Origin: Podospora comata | Taxonomy: Eukaryota; Ascomycota; Sordariomycetes; Sordariales; Podosporaceae | Direction: 5' to 3' | DNA length: 64,000 nt | NCBI GenBank assembly: GCA_017354895.1 | Contig: CP071497.1 | Coordinates: forward strand, 4,030,001 to 4,094,000 | In this document: positions 46,097 to 56,542 of the stretch, one piece after another | Layout of the letters: every line of letters starts with the position of its first letter | Numbering within the stretch: position 1 is the first letter of the stretch | Notes under the pieces: model-generated | Databases searched by the model: none | What the model was told of the DNA's origin: nothing | The model's input: the letters and a program-made list of their open reading frames with translations, nothing else | Made by a program: the position numbers and the translations under genes

Positions 46097-46885
46097 TTAT
46101 ACATGGTCAGTAGAACCAAGATATTCCAGTATGTAACCAGCACATTCTAGTGTTAGCCACTCCATGGCTTGTAATTTCAACAGCCCATCTGTAACTAAAT
46201 GATGGGGTTGCGACTTCGTGATGCAACACCCAAACTCCTTCTCCCATATTTCTATCCCGGCGGTACAAGTGGTCATCTGTTGTTGAGGAAATTCTAGTGA
46301 CGCGAACGTAGAGTTAGACACACAGGTACATATGATCAGAGGAATATTAACGTACCGCCCAGTAACAATCGTGACAATGCTGTCCCTGAGTGGCTGCCAC
46401 CGTACACAATACCCCTGCCCAACTAAAGCGCCCCCAGCAAGCCATCTTTCACGATTCTCCTTCGAGGTCCGGCACTTACAAAGACTCCATGACAAATTGT
46501 CTCGGTTAATTCACGCGGCAGAGCTCACACCTCTATACGAGGCTAGCGCTCAAATAAGAATACGAATACCTAGGTAGATATAGAGAAACCATACATCGCA
46601 ATCGGGGCAAGGTTTGTCTGACCCCGGACCCTCCTCACACGGTGGCTCATAGGCTTGACAACATTCAATATTCTCTTGCTTGCGGCAAATGCACGGTGCC
46701 TTCTTCTTGAAAGGATGAGGATTTGCAAAATAATGGTCAGTATGAATATGCGTTGGCTGTACGTTGCAAGATGCAAGAATGCTTGAGAAATAACTTGCCT
46801 TCCAATGGAGCCCGCACCATCCTGACAAATCTGGGTTGGCCAGCGGTACACACCCGTTCAGCCTGCTACAAATTGCCGTCGACAT
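46097..46885 (-). pseudogene. small Cys-rich protein, paralogue B, decayed
   Basis: The first exon starts at 46885 (MSTAICSRLNGC, DLSGWCGLHWK); by my count 19 of its 29 residues equal paralogue A. The donor here reads GCAAGT instead of GTGAGT, which could be a rare GC-type donor. The next block PFKKKAPCICRKQEN...CPDCDV matches exon 2 of A, but the acceptor position reads AT instead of AG. The third block keeps SLCKCR but has stops and a shifted frame next to it. With one splice site lost and the third exon disturbed, this copy is probably dead. Exon order, spacing and strand equal A, so the pair arose by tandem duplication; A is the better kept one. Confidence 0.65.
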
Positions 46886-47869
46886 TCTTATTAATCGTAG
46901 TTGGAGATCGAAGGGGTAGATATGTGATCTTGTTTGTGATGATGGCCTACAGGGTATCCGGAGGGTATCCGGAGGGTATCAAGAAGATTCGTAGATGTTG
47001 GTGGTGTTGGAATTCTGGAGCTAAGTAAGATCAGATACAGTGTTCCTGTTCTTATACCCATCAGTGTAATGGTTCTCGAGGGCGAGGTCTGCGGCAGAAC
47101 GTGATCATTCTCCATTAAACAGTCTAACAAGATGTCATTCTGCCAAATTGAAACACAACATGTGCCAAATCCGAAACTTGTAGCTATTGCACTAGTCAAG
47201 AAAGTTGGGTTAAACATATGTCGGATCGAACCCACGTTCCCAGCAGGTTAACCCAAAGGTAGGTAGGTACCTTAGGTATGCGACCATCTCATACGTCGGT
47301 TATAAGAAGCCCACCGGACTTTAATGGTACGGCCGGAACCTGCTGACTGCTGTCATATCACTTAAATATCTGTAGGTACCTAGTGATCCGCATTGTGGAG
47401 GTAAGGAGGGCTCTGGGGGCTCACAAGTGCCACCTACCCTCGAGGGCTACCTATGTTCGGATTATAACATCAATTTCTTTCTCCCGACCCATTACGAGGC
47501 TGTCCACCAGCATGCCACATCACGTCCCGCATCTATAACTGGGAAGTGTCTTGGCGGCCTTCCAGATTACCCTGTGTAAGAGAGACGCGTAATCTTTCAC
47601 GGGGAGACTGAGTCTGTCAGACAGTTCTGTGTCAGTCATGTTTTGGAGAGGCCAATGGTTAATAGCTCTTGATAGAATTAGAGACCTGTTTAATGGAACT
47701 CGGCTGACGGAAACGAACGCTAGAGCCAAGAGCCACGCAAATGGCGGGGACTTTTGGTTTGTCACCAGCGCCAAAATGCCACGGACTATGGCCCTCAAAG
47801 TGCCAACCGAGGCAAGTGACATTTATCAGCATTTATCTTGTGTATTTATTGCACCTTTCATGTCCACTA
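46886..47869. other. intergenic region with 11-bp tandem repeat
   Basis: No gene is supported. An 11-bp unit (AGGGTATCCGG) is repeated three times at 46951-46983. TAGGTACC motifs lie at 47257-47280 and 47373-47385. Confidence 0.45.
46951..46983. repeat. 11-bp tandem repeat (AGGGTATCCGG), 3 copies
   Basis: Two perfect copies and a third with changed last bases, upstream of paralogue B. Confidence 0.9.
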
Positions 47870-49528
47870 TCACGAAAGAGCGATGATCTCCTTCTCCACA
47901 ACCTCCACGGGGTTCCCTTTGGCGACATGCCCCGCCAGCTCCCGCACCCTCAACCGATACTTGTCATCCCCCAAAATCGTATCAACCGCAGCCGCGACAG
48001 CGTCAGGTGTAGGCCTCCCGGTCCTCAGGTTGATACCCGCACCCGTCCACTCGACCCTCGCCGAGACCTCGCACTTGTCCTCCGTCAGCCCTGCAGCCAC
48101 GACAGGCACCCCGTTCACGATGCAATGCACGAATCCCCCATATCCCGCGTTGAAAACCATAACATCAGCATGCTCCAAGACAGAGTCATACGGCAGAAAG
48201 TCCACCACCTTGACATTCCCGAGCTCAACACCCTGAGGCAAAACCTCGGGCGGCGTCTCCAACCCGTGCTTCCCCAGCAAAGCAATAACCAACACATCCT
48301 CCCTCCCCGCCAAACCCTTGACCGTAGGCGCCAACAACATGGTATAGTCCCTCGCCAACGTCCCCTGCGACACAACGACGATCCTCCTCCCTTCCTTCCG
48401 TTCCAGAACCTCCGGCTTCCACCACTCCGGCCATTTATACCCCTCCTTCGCTCCCTTCTTAGGCGGCAAACTCCCAGCAAACATGACATGCGGAGGTAGA
48501 TCCGGCCGGGGGTACTCCAAAACCTCATCACAAAGCTGTAGCGTGACATCATGAGCAGTATAACTCAGATTCACCATCCACCCATCCGGCACCTCCACCC
48601 CTCCACACCTCCTGATATTCTCCCTAAACCCATCATACGCCTCCTTCACCACATATTTATAATACCACTCCTTTAGCACCCTATCCCGTTCCCTAATCCC
48701 CTCCCCCTCCCCAGGAAGAATCCCAAGCGGAAAAGGCGGCATGCCCTCCCCATCAAGCATAACAGGCGTAACATTTATCCCCACCGTCTTGGGCACCTCC
48801 TCCCCGTCATTCCACCCTTTGATTTGACCAAGACTGGCCCCGTATTTGAAAGGTAAGAAGCCGAACCACATCGTCTCGTTGACCACGATAATTTTCCTCT
48901 CCTTGCCATATCTGTCCCTCAGATCCTCCAACGCGGCCTTGCTAGACAGAAACTGGCCTTCTATCTGCCCGATGAAGAATGTTTTGAAGTCTTGCACCAT
49001 CCTGGGTAATCCCTCGGGGTAATTCGCCCTTTCCATTCCCCATTTTCTATACGGACCTTTGGCGAGGGAGAGGGACTCATGGATGGAGATGAAGTGCGCT
49101 CCTGACGAGGCGATGATGTGGGCGTGTTGGACTCCGCCGACGAAGTGGACTGGGTAGCCTTTCTGGACGAGATGGGTTGCGATGGCGGTCAAAGGGAGGA
49201 CATGGCCTGGAGCGGTGGAAGAGGTGCAGAGGATTAGGATTGCGGGGAGGGAGGGGTTGGAAGGGGGTGGTTTGGGGAGGGTGGAGAGGTCGATTGGAGG
49301 GCCGAAGATTCCCGGGGGAGGACCACCCGGGCCGGGGATGACTCCTGGTGGCGGGCCAGCGCCGAGGGGGATGCCGGGGGGTGGTCCGCCTTGGGCGAAC
49401 GGGGGAGGGCCGTTGGCTTTGGCGCCAGGAGGGGGTCCCGTGCTGGAAGGGGTGGCCATTTTGGGGGAGTTGGAGGCCTTGGCTGGTTGGGGGGAGGTTG
49501 GGGCCGGTTTCGATAAGACCTTGCCCAT
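47870..49528 (-). CDS. GT1-type UDP-sugar glycosyltransferase with Pro/Gly-rich head
   Basis: A single exon of 552 residues; the ATG at 49528 is the first real Met (the frame extends upstream only with a GTG). Residues about 20-90 are a disordered Pro/Gly-rich head with repeated GPPPG units. The catalytic part begins with AILILCTSSTAPGHVLPLTA, where the His of GHVLP is the usual base position. Later marks are VVVSQGTLARD, LPYDSVLEHADVMVFNAGYG and NGVPVVAAGLTEDKCEVSAR, the UDP-sugar-binding end of the GT1 fold. It should glucosylate a small lipophilic molecule such as a sterol or secondary metabolite. It has no membrane segment, but the start MGKVLSKP resembles N-myristoylation sites. It looks intact; head-to-head neighbours are absent. 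Confidence 0.88.
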   Translation of the reverse strand: MGKVLSKPAPTSPQPAKASNSPKMATPSSTGPPPGAKANGPPPFAQGGPPPGIPLGAGPPPGVIPGPGGPPPGIFGPPIDLSTLPKPPPSNPSLPAILILCTSSTAPGHVLPLTAIATHLVQKGYPVHFVGGVQHAHIIASSGAHFISIHESLSLAKGPYRKWGMERANYPEGLPRMVQDFKTFFIGQIEGQFLSSKAALEDLRDRYGKERKIIVVNETMWFGFLPFKYGASLGQIKGWNDGEEVPKTVGINVTPVMLDGEGMPPFPLGILPGEGEGIRERDRVLKEWYYKYVVKEAYDGFRENIRRCGGVEVPDGWMVNLSYTAHDVTLQLCDEVLEYPRPDLPPHVMFAGSLPPKKGAKEGYKWPEWWKPEVLERKEGRRIVVVSQGTLARDYTMLLAPTVKGLAGREDVLVIALLGKHGLETPPEVLPQGVELGNVKVVDFLPYDSVLEHADVMVFNAGYGGFVHCIVNGVPVVAAGLTEDKCEVSARVEWTGAGINLRTGRPTPDAVAAAVDTILGDDKYRLRVRELAGHVAKGNPVEVVEKEIIALS

Positions 49529-50278
49529 AGTCTTGTTGATGGTCAGTGAATAAAGCTTGACGATTGGCACAACGCTGAAAGGTTATGCCGAAAGGTGGTC
49601 TTTTAGACTACAAAGAGCGGTACCAAGATTGTTCGGACATGGTGGCGGGTCCCGGATGGCCATCGACACTTATACCAACAGCTCAATGCAACATATTGCG
49701 GCACAGATAAAGCCAAGTCGTGGTACCCGAAGACCGTAGACCGGGCGCCGGAGTCCGCTACCACCATCAAAATGCAAGGGCGCAGGAGATACCGTGCATG
49801 GCAAGATGATGATGCATCAACGATTATGGGAGCAGCAAGGGGTTGCGTGTTGTTTGTCTTCTCTTGGCCGTCTGGTGGTAATAATCATCTCCTCATCCCT
49901 TGCCTCCATTGTGCAGGTCGTTGCCAGTCGGCAATTCTTCGGGCCCGACCATTCCTGCGGTTGAAAAGGGGGTCGACAACAATAAAGCGACAAACCGATC
50001 ATCTTAAAGCCGACGACGTGCATTCAGGTGCCGGACTTACAATACCACCCTTATAGTACCATCCACCCGGAGCCCCAACTCATTTAGCCAAATTGGCCGG
50101 CATAGAAGGCTGCCGCCAGCATCTAGTCCATATTGTTTATCCAATCTCGAGCCGACCGAGATTGGCATTTCGGGACCGACTTGCACCTTATCAACAACCA
50201 ATATCTCCGGCAACTTTGGTGACACAAGAAACCGCTAGAAAATGAGTTGTGTATTGGCTGCATGTCAACGGATATGTT
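49529..50278. other. intergenic region, nothing supported
   Basis: Upstream of the glycosyltransferase and downstream of the SET gene. No coding signal, repeats or RNA gene was noticed. Confidence 0.4.
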
Positions 50279-51685
50279 CTATTGTTCTCCTTTCACCAGT
50301 TTTTCGAGATGATTCGGCACCAATGCCCTGCTCAGTTCATCCATGGCAGCCTCCAACACCGCTTCGTACTGATTCCGATATCTCACAGCCAGCTCCTGGT
50401 TCTGATTGTCGGCACTTTCAATCTCGATGCTCTTAAAGCGTTGGTAATCAAACTGGACCTTGGCACCGATCGTCTGTTGAATCCTCTCGAGGAGCTCGTG
50501 AAGCTCAGTCGGAATACTCTCCTCCGTGCCTTGAGCCCAGTGTTGAAGTGCAGCAAGTTCGCCAGCAGATGTTGCTACTGCAGAAGCAAGGTCGCGGATA
50601 AGCCCCGGTTCGATTCTTGAGAGCCCTGGCAAAGAATTCAGACGGGTATCTTGCTGAGCAAACACCCTTGATCTTCCCGCAACGGAGCTAGAATCGCTAA
50701 ACGGTCGTAAGGAAATAAGAAAGTCCTGCAGTTCGTTCTTCTGCAATGTCGAAGGCGGCCTTCGGCTTTTGACATGAACATAGTCGTTGTGAAGGGTGTC
50801 TGTAACCGGCAGAATGAACCCATAACCAAGCAGCAACTCGCTGTTGCTTTTGAGGCCGTAGTTGTTGAAGACTTGCTGACCTGGCTGATAAGTATTATTG
50901 CAAATCAGCTGGCAAGTATCATTCACTTCAAGATTCCACTGATATTGGGAGGTCGGATCATGGTTGCCGATATCAAGAAGCGGCTGCAAGATGGAGAAGT
51001 CGTCGACTTTTGTGCCATGAGGCGTGAGACCCAAGACGTGATCTTGTGTTTCTTGCGAGAGGATCAAAGACGGACGAAAACTCCGACTGGTAAAGATGCA
51101 AAAGGCCCACTTGTAGAGCAGCTGGGTGTATTCCTGCCACCCCGGGAAATCTACTTCCTTCAGAAGCTTTCTGGCGTGCTTGTACTCCTTCTTGATGTTG
51201 GCTTGGATCTCGCGGACGGCGACATGAGCGTTTGTCTCCTCGAGGCATTCAATGTCGTCTTCGGGCCAGACAGCTGGTAGGGCCCAGGTATTGACGCGGT
51301 CGGGCTGCGGAAGGATCGAGATGTATGGCCACCAATATGAGTCTTTCTCTTTCAAGTACTCCTTCACCAGAAAAAAGCGACCAATAACATGCGGTGGGTT
51401 CGATGACATGAACTGCGGTGGGAACGCCGGCCGTTGCTCTTTGTTTTGTGGTGCCCTGCTGATGGGTCCATCAATCAAGGCGTTGATGTATGAGAGTGTT
51501 ATCGCAACATGGCAGGCGACAGCGCAAAACCCTGGCGCCAGGGCCTCATTTGCGGAGGGTTTGACCCGTAACGAATATCCTGTGACATCGTCTTCGTAAA
51601 CTTCCAACGAAGGGTGTAATGCGGCTCCATCATCTTGAGCCCATCTCTTCAAAGTGTCCAAACGGCTTTGGTCGAATTCCTTCAT
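50279..51685 (-). CDS. SET-domain protein (Rubisco LSMT-like lysine methyltransferase)
   Basis: A single long exon of 468 residues from the ATG at 51685 (MKEFDQSRLDTLKRW). A longer frame to 51760 starts only with TTG, and a CCAG acceptor-like site lies near its start, so an intron in the leader is possible. The protein shows the split-SET layout: an early part with YSLRVKPSANEALAPG (the usual GxG-like opening is altered) and a long insert. The core line ILQPLLDIGNHDPTSQYQ carries the NH motif, followed by QQVFNNYGLKSNSELLLGYG with the conserved Asn-Tyr-Gly. A helical Rubis-substrate-binding-like part follows to the end. Such enzymes transfer methyl groups from S-adenosylmethionine to lysines of cytosolic or ribosomal proteins. 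The target is unknown. It looks intact. Confidence 0.85.
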   Translation of the reverse strand: MKEFDQSRLDTLKRWAQDDGAALHPSLEVYEDDVTGYSLRVKPSANEALAPGFCAVACHVAITLSYINALIDGPISRAPQNKEQRPAFPPQFMSSNPPHVIGRFFLVKEYLKEKDSYWWPYISILPQPDRVNTWALPAVWPEDDIECLEETNAHVAVREIQANIKKEYKHARKLLKEVDFPGWQEYTQLLYKWAFCIFTSRSFRPSLILSQETQDHVLGLTPHGTKVDDFSILQPLLDIGNHDPTSQYQWNLEVNDTCQLICNNTYQPGQQVFNNYGLKSNSELLLGYGFILPVTDTLHNDYVHVKSRRPPSTLQKNELQDFLISLRPFSDSSSVAGRSRVFAQQDTRLNSLPGLSRIEPGLIRDLASAVATSAGELAALQHWAQGTEESIPTELHELLERIQQTIGAKVQFDYQRFKSIEIESADNQNQELAVRYRNQYEAVLEAAMDELSRALVPNHLEKLVKGEQ

Positions 51686-52613
51686 TTGCGTGGTTGTTGA
51701 TGGTGATTTGTGATCTGTGGTGGGAATGACGAAGTGCCGGTGCCCAAAGTTTTCTGGCAATCAGCAGGTGCTTAGTCAGCAGACAGAGTGGAGCACAAGT
51801 TTGAGTGCCTCTCTAAGTTCTGTAACTATCATGTTTGTTTACTTCGGTGGGGTTCGGTGATCAGGGGTTCGGGGGGTGAGCGTCGGGATTAGGGTTCGAT
51901 GCAGAATTCACCACGAAGGATGATATTCCTTGGACACGATGACTCATGCAATAAGGATTCTGGTAAGTCTTTTCGTGCCCTAATTTGATATGTTGGTGTG
52001 TAATGTAAGCTGGTTTTTTACCTTAAGATACCTATAACGATCTAAGCATTTTATTTTGGAATTTAAATTTTCTTTTGCTCAGTCCGACTCGAGTCTCTCC
52101 AAGGCTTGATGTTGGAATGCTTGGGTTATAGCCAGAAAGAGCTAAATTATAGATGGGGATGGTCAAGATTAGACACCCAGAGCTCGGACTGTGACAATCA
52201 TCAAGGTAATCTCGCAGATAGGTGAGTTTGATGAGTGAACTGGGCTTGGGTAGAGGCAGCGTGTTACATGAGCGTATATACAGGAAGAACGTAAGTTTAT
52301 ATCTTGCTTCAGTATAAGCATTCAATCCTATCCTGTTCAACTGCTCGATCGAGCCTTGCACTCCGCCACAGAATCACAGCATTTGACTCCTAACGCCACC
52401 ATGGCGGTAATTATTTATTCATCATGTCTATACCTACCACTCCAACCAAACAATATGACCAAGGATTGCCGAGGAACTTGCAGCTTTCAGTTTGCTAACA
52501 ATGCGGAAGCTTTGTTCGGTGGTTCAGTTGCCCAGTAACAATGGCAACGCGATCCATTTCAATCTAGTAATTCCAGGCTATCTGAATGCCCTGCATATTT
52601 CCCACTTCCAAAA
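51686..52613. other. intergenic region, nothing supported
   Basis: The first 100 bases may be leader of the SET gene. No other gene is supported. Confidence 0.4.
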
Positions 52614-53979
52614 TCAAGTTCGAGCAGCCAGCTGCTGATCACATATCTCTGCATACGGTCCAGCCGTCCTCCAACCAGCCCCTCTGTTCTCAAGACCCCA
52701 ACGTTTCATCACTTCCTCCAACTCGGTTCTGAGAGGCATTAAATGACATTCCCTACTGTTCTCCCTCATGTCCTCCGCCTTGGCACGATCCTTACCACAT
52801 CCCATAGAGGGCTTCGTCCCTAGAGAGGTTTCTAGGCTCCCAGCATCTTTGGCAGATGTGGCCGCTCTTAGGGTTCCGTTTGCTGGTCGTTGTCCGCCTT
52901 TTCGGCCTTGTCTTTGGTTTTCAGGTTCTCCATGTACCGATTCTTCACGCAGCCCTGTTAAGTTTTGAAATACGTTTGGCACGTATGTCGATGGTTGTTC
53001 TGGAGCAGGATAATCTTACCTTGCCCTTGTCCTTTCCTGACGTACACTTAACGCAGCATTTGATAGCTTGATCCACCACCCCGCCGCATTTTCCTTTGTA
53101 AAGGAAGGTCTTTGGGTTATCACCACGAGTACAATGGCAAGGATACGTGTATCCCCCCACCGTCTCGCGTTTTGCACGTCTTTCTTGCTTCCTCTTATCT
53201 CCGGACTTCTTGCCTGGTGGTCTGTTCTTGCTTGCTATTTTAGTACGGCAAATCTACAGCAGGAAAGCACTGTAACTAGAACGCTTTGTCTCGAACCGGG
53301 TGTGGGAAAGGCGGATGGGACGTTAAGGATGAGGCATAGGTACTTTCTCAGAACGGGGCCGGCAATATTGCCCTTTTCAACCCCCCGATCTTAGGCATGT
53401 TCCTGAGTTTGGTCCCTTATTTTTACGGAGACCTGCATTTGCCGGAAGTGCGCAGAGGCACATTGTAGAAGTTGTGCCTTCTGCGTTGACCTGATGTGTC
53501 TGCGCTGGCTGTGGCTATTGTGTCGGTTGGGTCGCTGCTGGTGCCTTTTCCGCCTCCTTGTATGGTGGTCCCGTATATTGGTAGTAGCATGATGCCGGTG
53601 CGGAATACTCTGTTGACGCTGGCGCTGGGGGTAGGTTGGACTCTGCTGGCGCTGACGGTGGGTAATCCTCTTCCTCCACCCCATCGGTGTAGGCCGCGAG
53701 ATACGCCAAATCCTGTTCTTCCTTGGACAATCCAGTCCATTTGTACTGGAGAAATTGGGCGAAACAACGTTGGTGTGACGGTAATAGCGATGGCAAACTC
53801 AGGTGTGGGGGTTGTGTTTTGAAAAGTCACAATTTTGATCGTCCTGAAGCAATATAGGTGTGATACCATGATTCCGTATTCCTGTCTACAAGTCATGATG
53901 GTGGGTATATGTGTAGGTAGCTGATACTCACCCTACACTTTCGACATTGCGCACCGTGCTTACAATATTGCACAGCCAT
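52614..53979 (-). CDS. Cys-rich hypothetical protein, multi-exon, model uncertain
   Basis: The ATG at 53979 begins MAVQYCKHGAQCRKCR, ending at a GTGAGT donor (53931). A second block reads LPSLLPSHQRCFAQFLQYKW, GLSKEEQDLAYLAAYTDGVE and a Pro/Tyr/Ala-rich part. A basic block follows after an acceptor near 53215 (KKSGDKRKQERRAKRE), then GGYTYPCHCTRGDNPKTFLY and GKCGGVVDQAIKCCVKC up to a GTAAGA donor near 52985. A last exon after AACAG gives GCVKNRYMENLKTKDK and stops near 52861; a different frame stays open to 52614. The C-x-C...C...CC-x2-C pattern is like that of the small Cys-rich pair at 44.6-46.9 kb. The middle exon borders are unresolved and a TAG lies between blocks, so the gene may be partly decayed. 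Function unknown. Confidence 0.4.
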
Positions 53980-54989
53980 TGTCGGGTTCTCCAGAATTGA
54001 CGGTCGAATACCAGAGCTCTGGCGTGTCAACACGTAGCTTACGTATCTGGATTTAGCACTTGCTGAGCAAGTCGAGTACAAGAAGGCTGTTGGCTCTGTG
54101 CTGCTAACTGCTCCTGACTGGAAAGGCAGCAGTATCTTACCTCACTTATACCCCATAAGGCCGTCAACCCCTCGGGCTGCCGCGTCTTCGTCTTTACCCA
54201 CAGGTAATCATCGTTCTTCAGTTGCCGATCACGAAACGTAAATGTTGGCGTGTTGCCACTAAACCTGTCGGTCAGTGGAGATCACTTTATAACTCAGCAA
54301 GTCATCTTGGCTCTACAGACATCTCGATGGAAGTCAGCTAATGAAGAGGGAATCGGGTACGGGTCACTCGGGGATGGTGTCGAAGTGAACCGGTGACCTT
54401 GGTGGAATGGCGCAATCATTGCACCGTGGCACGCGGTAACGCACTGTATCAAGTGGGTTGACAACGGCCGCGGTGACCTGGTCATGTTCCAAATCGAGAA
54501 GAGATTGAAGAACAAGCCCCAGTTGTTACAGAGCGACGTTTGCTTCCCCATGGTGGAAGGGTTGGGAGGGGTGGTGTGAGCTTAGCTGCGCAAACCACTT
54601 TGGTAACTACTGGTAGTAGTAAGCTCCCATTTTCCCACTAGATCAAGTAGTATAAAAGATCAGTTACGGGTTTAAAAAGATAAGGGGCTCGGAAAGTAAG
54701 CCTCTAGTACCTGCCTGAGTAAAATATAAAGACTCTTTCTCCCTGAGTAGCTAGTAAGTGGAGCCTCTCTTCGAATCTGAATAAAACGTCTACTACCTGC
54801 TCCACAGCGGCATCTTCGAGGGGATTATGCCGCGGAGTTGAAGCCCGTCAGGTACGTGAGGTGTGTACAGCAGTATGCTTTTTTTCTTGGAACACCTAAC
54901 TCAAGCCGTCGAGATCTCCATAGTCGGAAAGAACATAGAGAAATTGAGCTCTGGCATCATGTTTGTTTGAGTCGTGTTTTCCAAAAGAA
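53980..54989. other. intergenic region, nothing supported
   Basis: Possible leader of the Cys-rich gene, then about 900 bases without coding signal up to the second NACHT remnant. Confidence 0.4.
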
Positions 54990-56243
54990 TTATGCAGGCC
55001 TATCCAATTGTGAGAGGGAAATCCTTGAGAAATCGTCTCTGCTTGACACCCCAACGCTCAGCTTGATTCGCATGGTGGATGACGTTCCGGGTTGCGTAGC
55101 CCAAAAAAGGCATCTTGTCAGTACGGGGTTTGGAATCAGAGTGCATGAAGTAGCCCGGCCATATGTCGCTGTGTTCCCCATTTAGGTCAACCCAAGCTCG
55201 TATATGTCGGAGGCAGAGTTCTTTCACAATGTTTTGACCGTAACCCTCAACATTTTCGTCACTAGCGATGGTAGTCTGTAGTTGCTTTATCCCCCCTTCC
55301 TCGAGTAGGAAGTCACGCACAGATTCGTGAATAAACTAAACCGTAAGCTCTTTTGGACTGGTTATTGCAGCCAGGTCTTTTTAGGTATCCACTACACACT
55401 TTCGCAGTACATCCAGGCCTAGTGCGTGATGTTCGAATCCCTCGGACGGTTCCTCAATACTGAGGGTACGTAACGCGGCGTATAATTCCACGGGTGAAAG
55501 CGGCCGTTTTGCAAACAGAACGCACTGGATGCAGAGCAATAGCTCTGCCAAGTTATCGCAGTCCCTTGTCAGAATGTCGACGAGGAATACGTCATCTAGA
55601 CCCCAGGGGATCTCGCTCAATCGGGACTGGAGTGCTTCCATCCGTCCACGATCATAACCCTTTTTAGGATAGGGACCACGAGAGCAACCCAGAGAAATAT
55701 GTATAACCACTTGACCAGGACTTAGGCTCTGATCTCTTTGGCTTGTGGTAAGGTGTCAATCTTGAGGTGGGCGTTGATGTAATGGCTGATGTGCTCGCTG
55801 TGTTCTCTTTTGTTTTCTAAAACAAGCTGGAGACCTGTCTTGATGCTGATCTCTGGGTAATGACGGCTCGCAAAGCAAATGCGGACTTCGCTTGACCTGT
55901 CTCGAGCTCATATTTCCTCAAAGAAGCTAACCATTTCTCGAACATCGTCTTCGGGTGACTCGTCTAAGGCGTCAATGAAGCAATATAGTCGGCGATTGCT
56001 TATCTTACTGCCGGAAAGCATTCTCAATCCGATCGTTTCGCGAGAAAGCATAATCCTCCAGCTTCGCTCAGCAACCATCTCTATAAAACTCACTTCGCAG
56101 TTGGCTGAGGTGGTGAGCAAGCGGTTCGGCCTACGATACCTAGTCGAACAGCACTCACAGTCGGTCGGTTGAGTTGATGAAAAACAGTATCGTGCGAGGC
56201 TTCGGGCGGTCACCGTTTTGCCAGAGCCCCGGGGCTGGTCCAA
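54990..56243 (-). pseudogene. NACHT (NLR/STAND) receptor remnant 2
   Basis: On the minus strand the reading begins with a P-loop-like GSGKTVTARSLARYCF, then gives the Walker B line LYCFIDALDESPEDDVREMV, ICFASRHYPEISIKTGLQLV and ENKREHSEHISHYI. Further on it reads RMEALQSRLSEIPWGLDDVF, LLLCIQCVLFAKRPLSP, EPSEGFEHHALGLDVL and FIHESVRDFLLEEGGIKQL, the standard end of the NACHT module. About 60 more residues follow, without a recognisable repeat sensor. The amino-terminal effector is absent or separated; the neighbour upstream on the same strand is a HeLo-kinase fossil. Several breaks along the length show that it is dead. It differs in sequence from remnant 1 and is not a recent copy of it. Confidence 0.75.
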
Positions 56244-56542
56244 TTGGAGTGTGACATGTTCTCAAGCTGCATGCATGCTGCCGCCAACTTGGCGATAAGA
56301 CAAAGTCGCAGCAAAGGTGTACACCAATGAAGAAGCAAGGGCTGAAAATTCATTAGCACGTGCCAGTGTTGCCACCAAACCTGCCAGTGCTGCTGTTGTT
56401 GTAACTCAAAGGGGCCTAGGTTGATACCTGGGCCAGCAACTCTAGGTAAGATGCTTCAATAAATCCTGGGGCTGACAACATTTGTTTCATTCGACCAGTA
56501 TTCTCGGACATTGGTGTCCATATCCAGCCATCTATCCATCCA

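Noticed and set aside
47210-47265. tRNA-like stretch on the minus strand (GGGTTCGATCC box)
   Set aside because: The bases beside the loop do not pair into a T stem and no D arm or acceptor stem could be formed.
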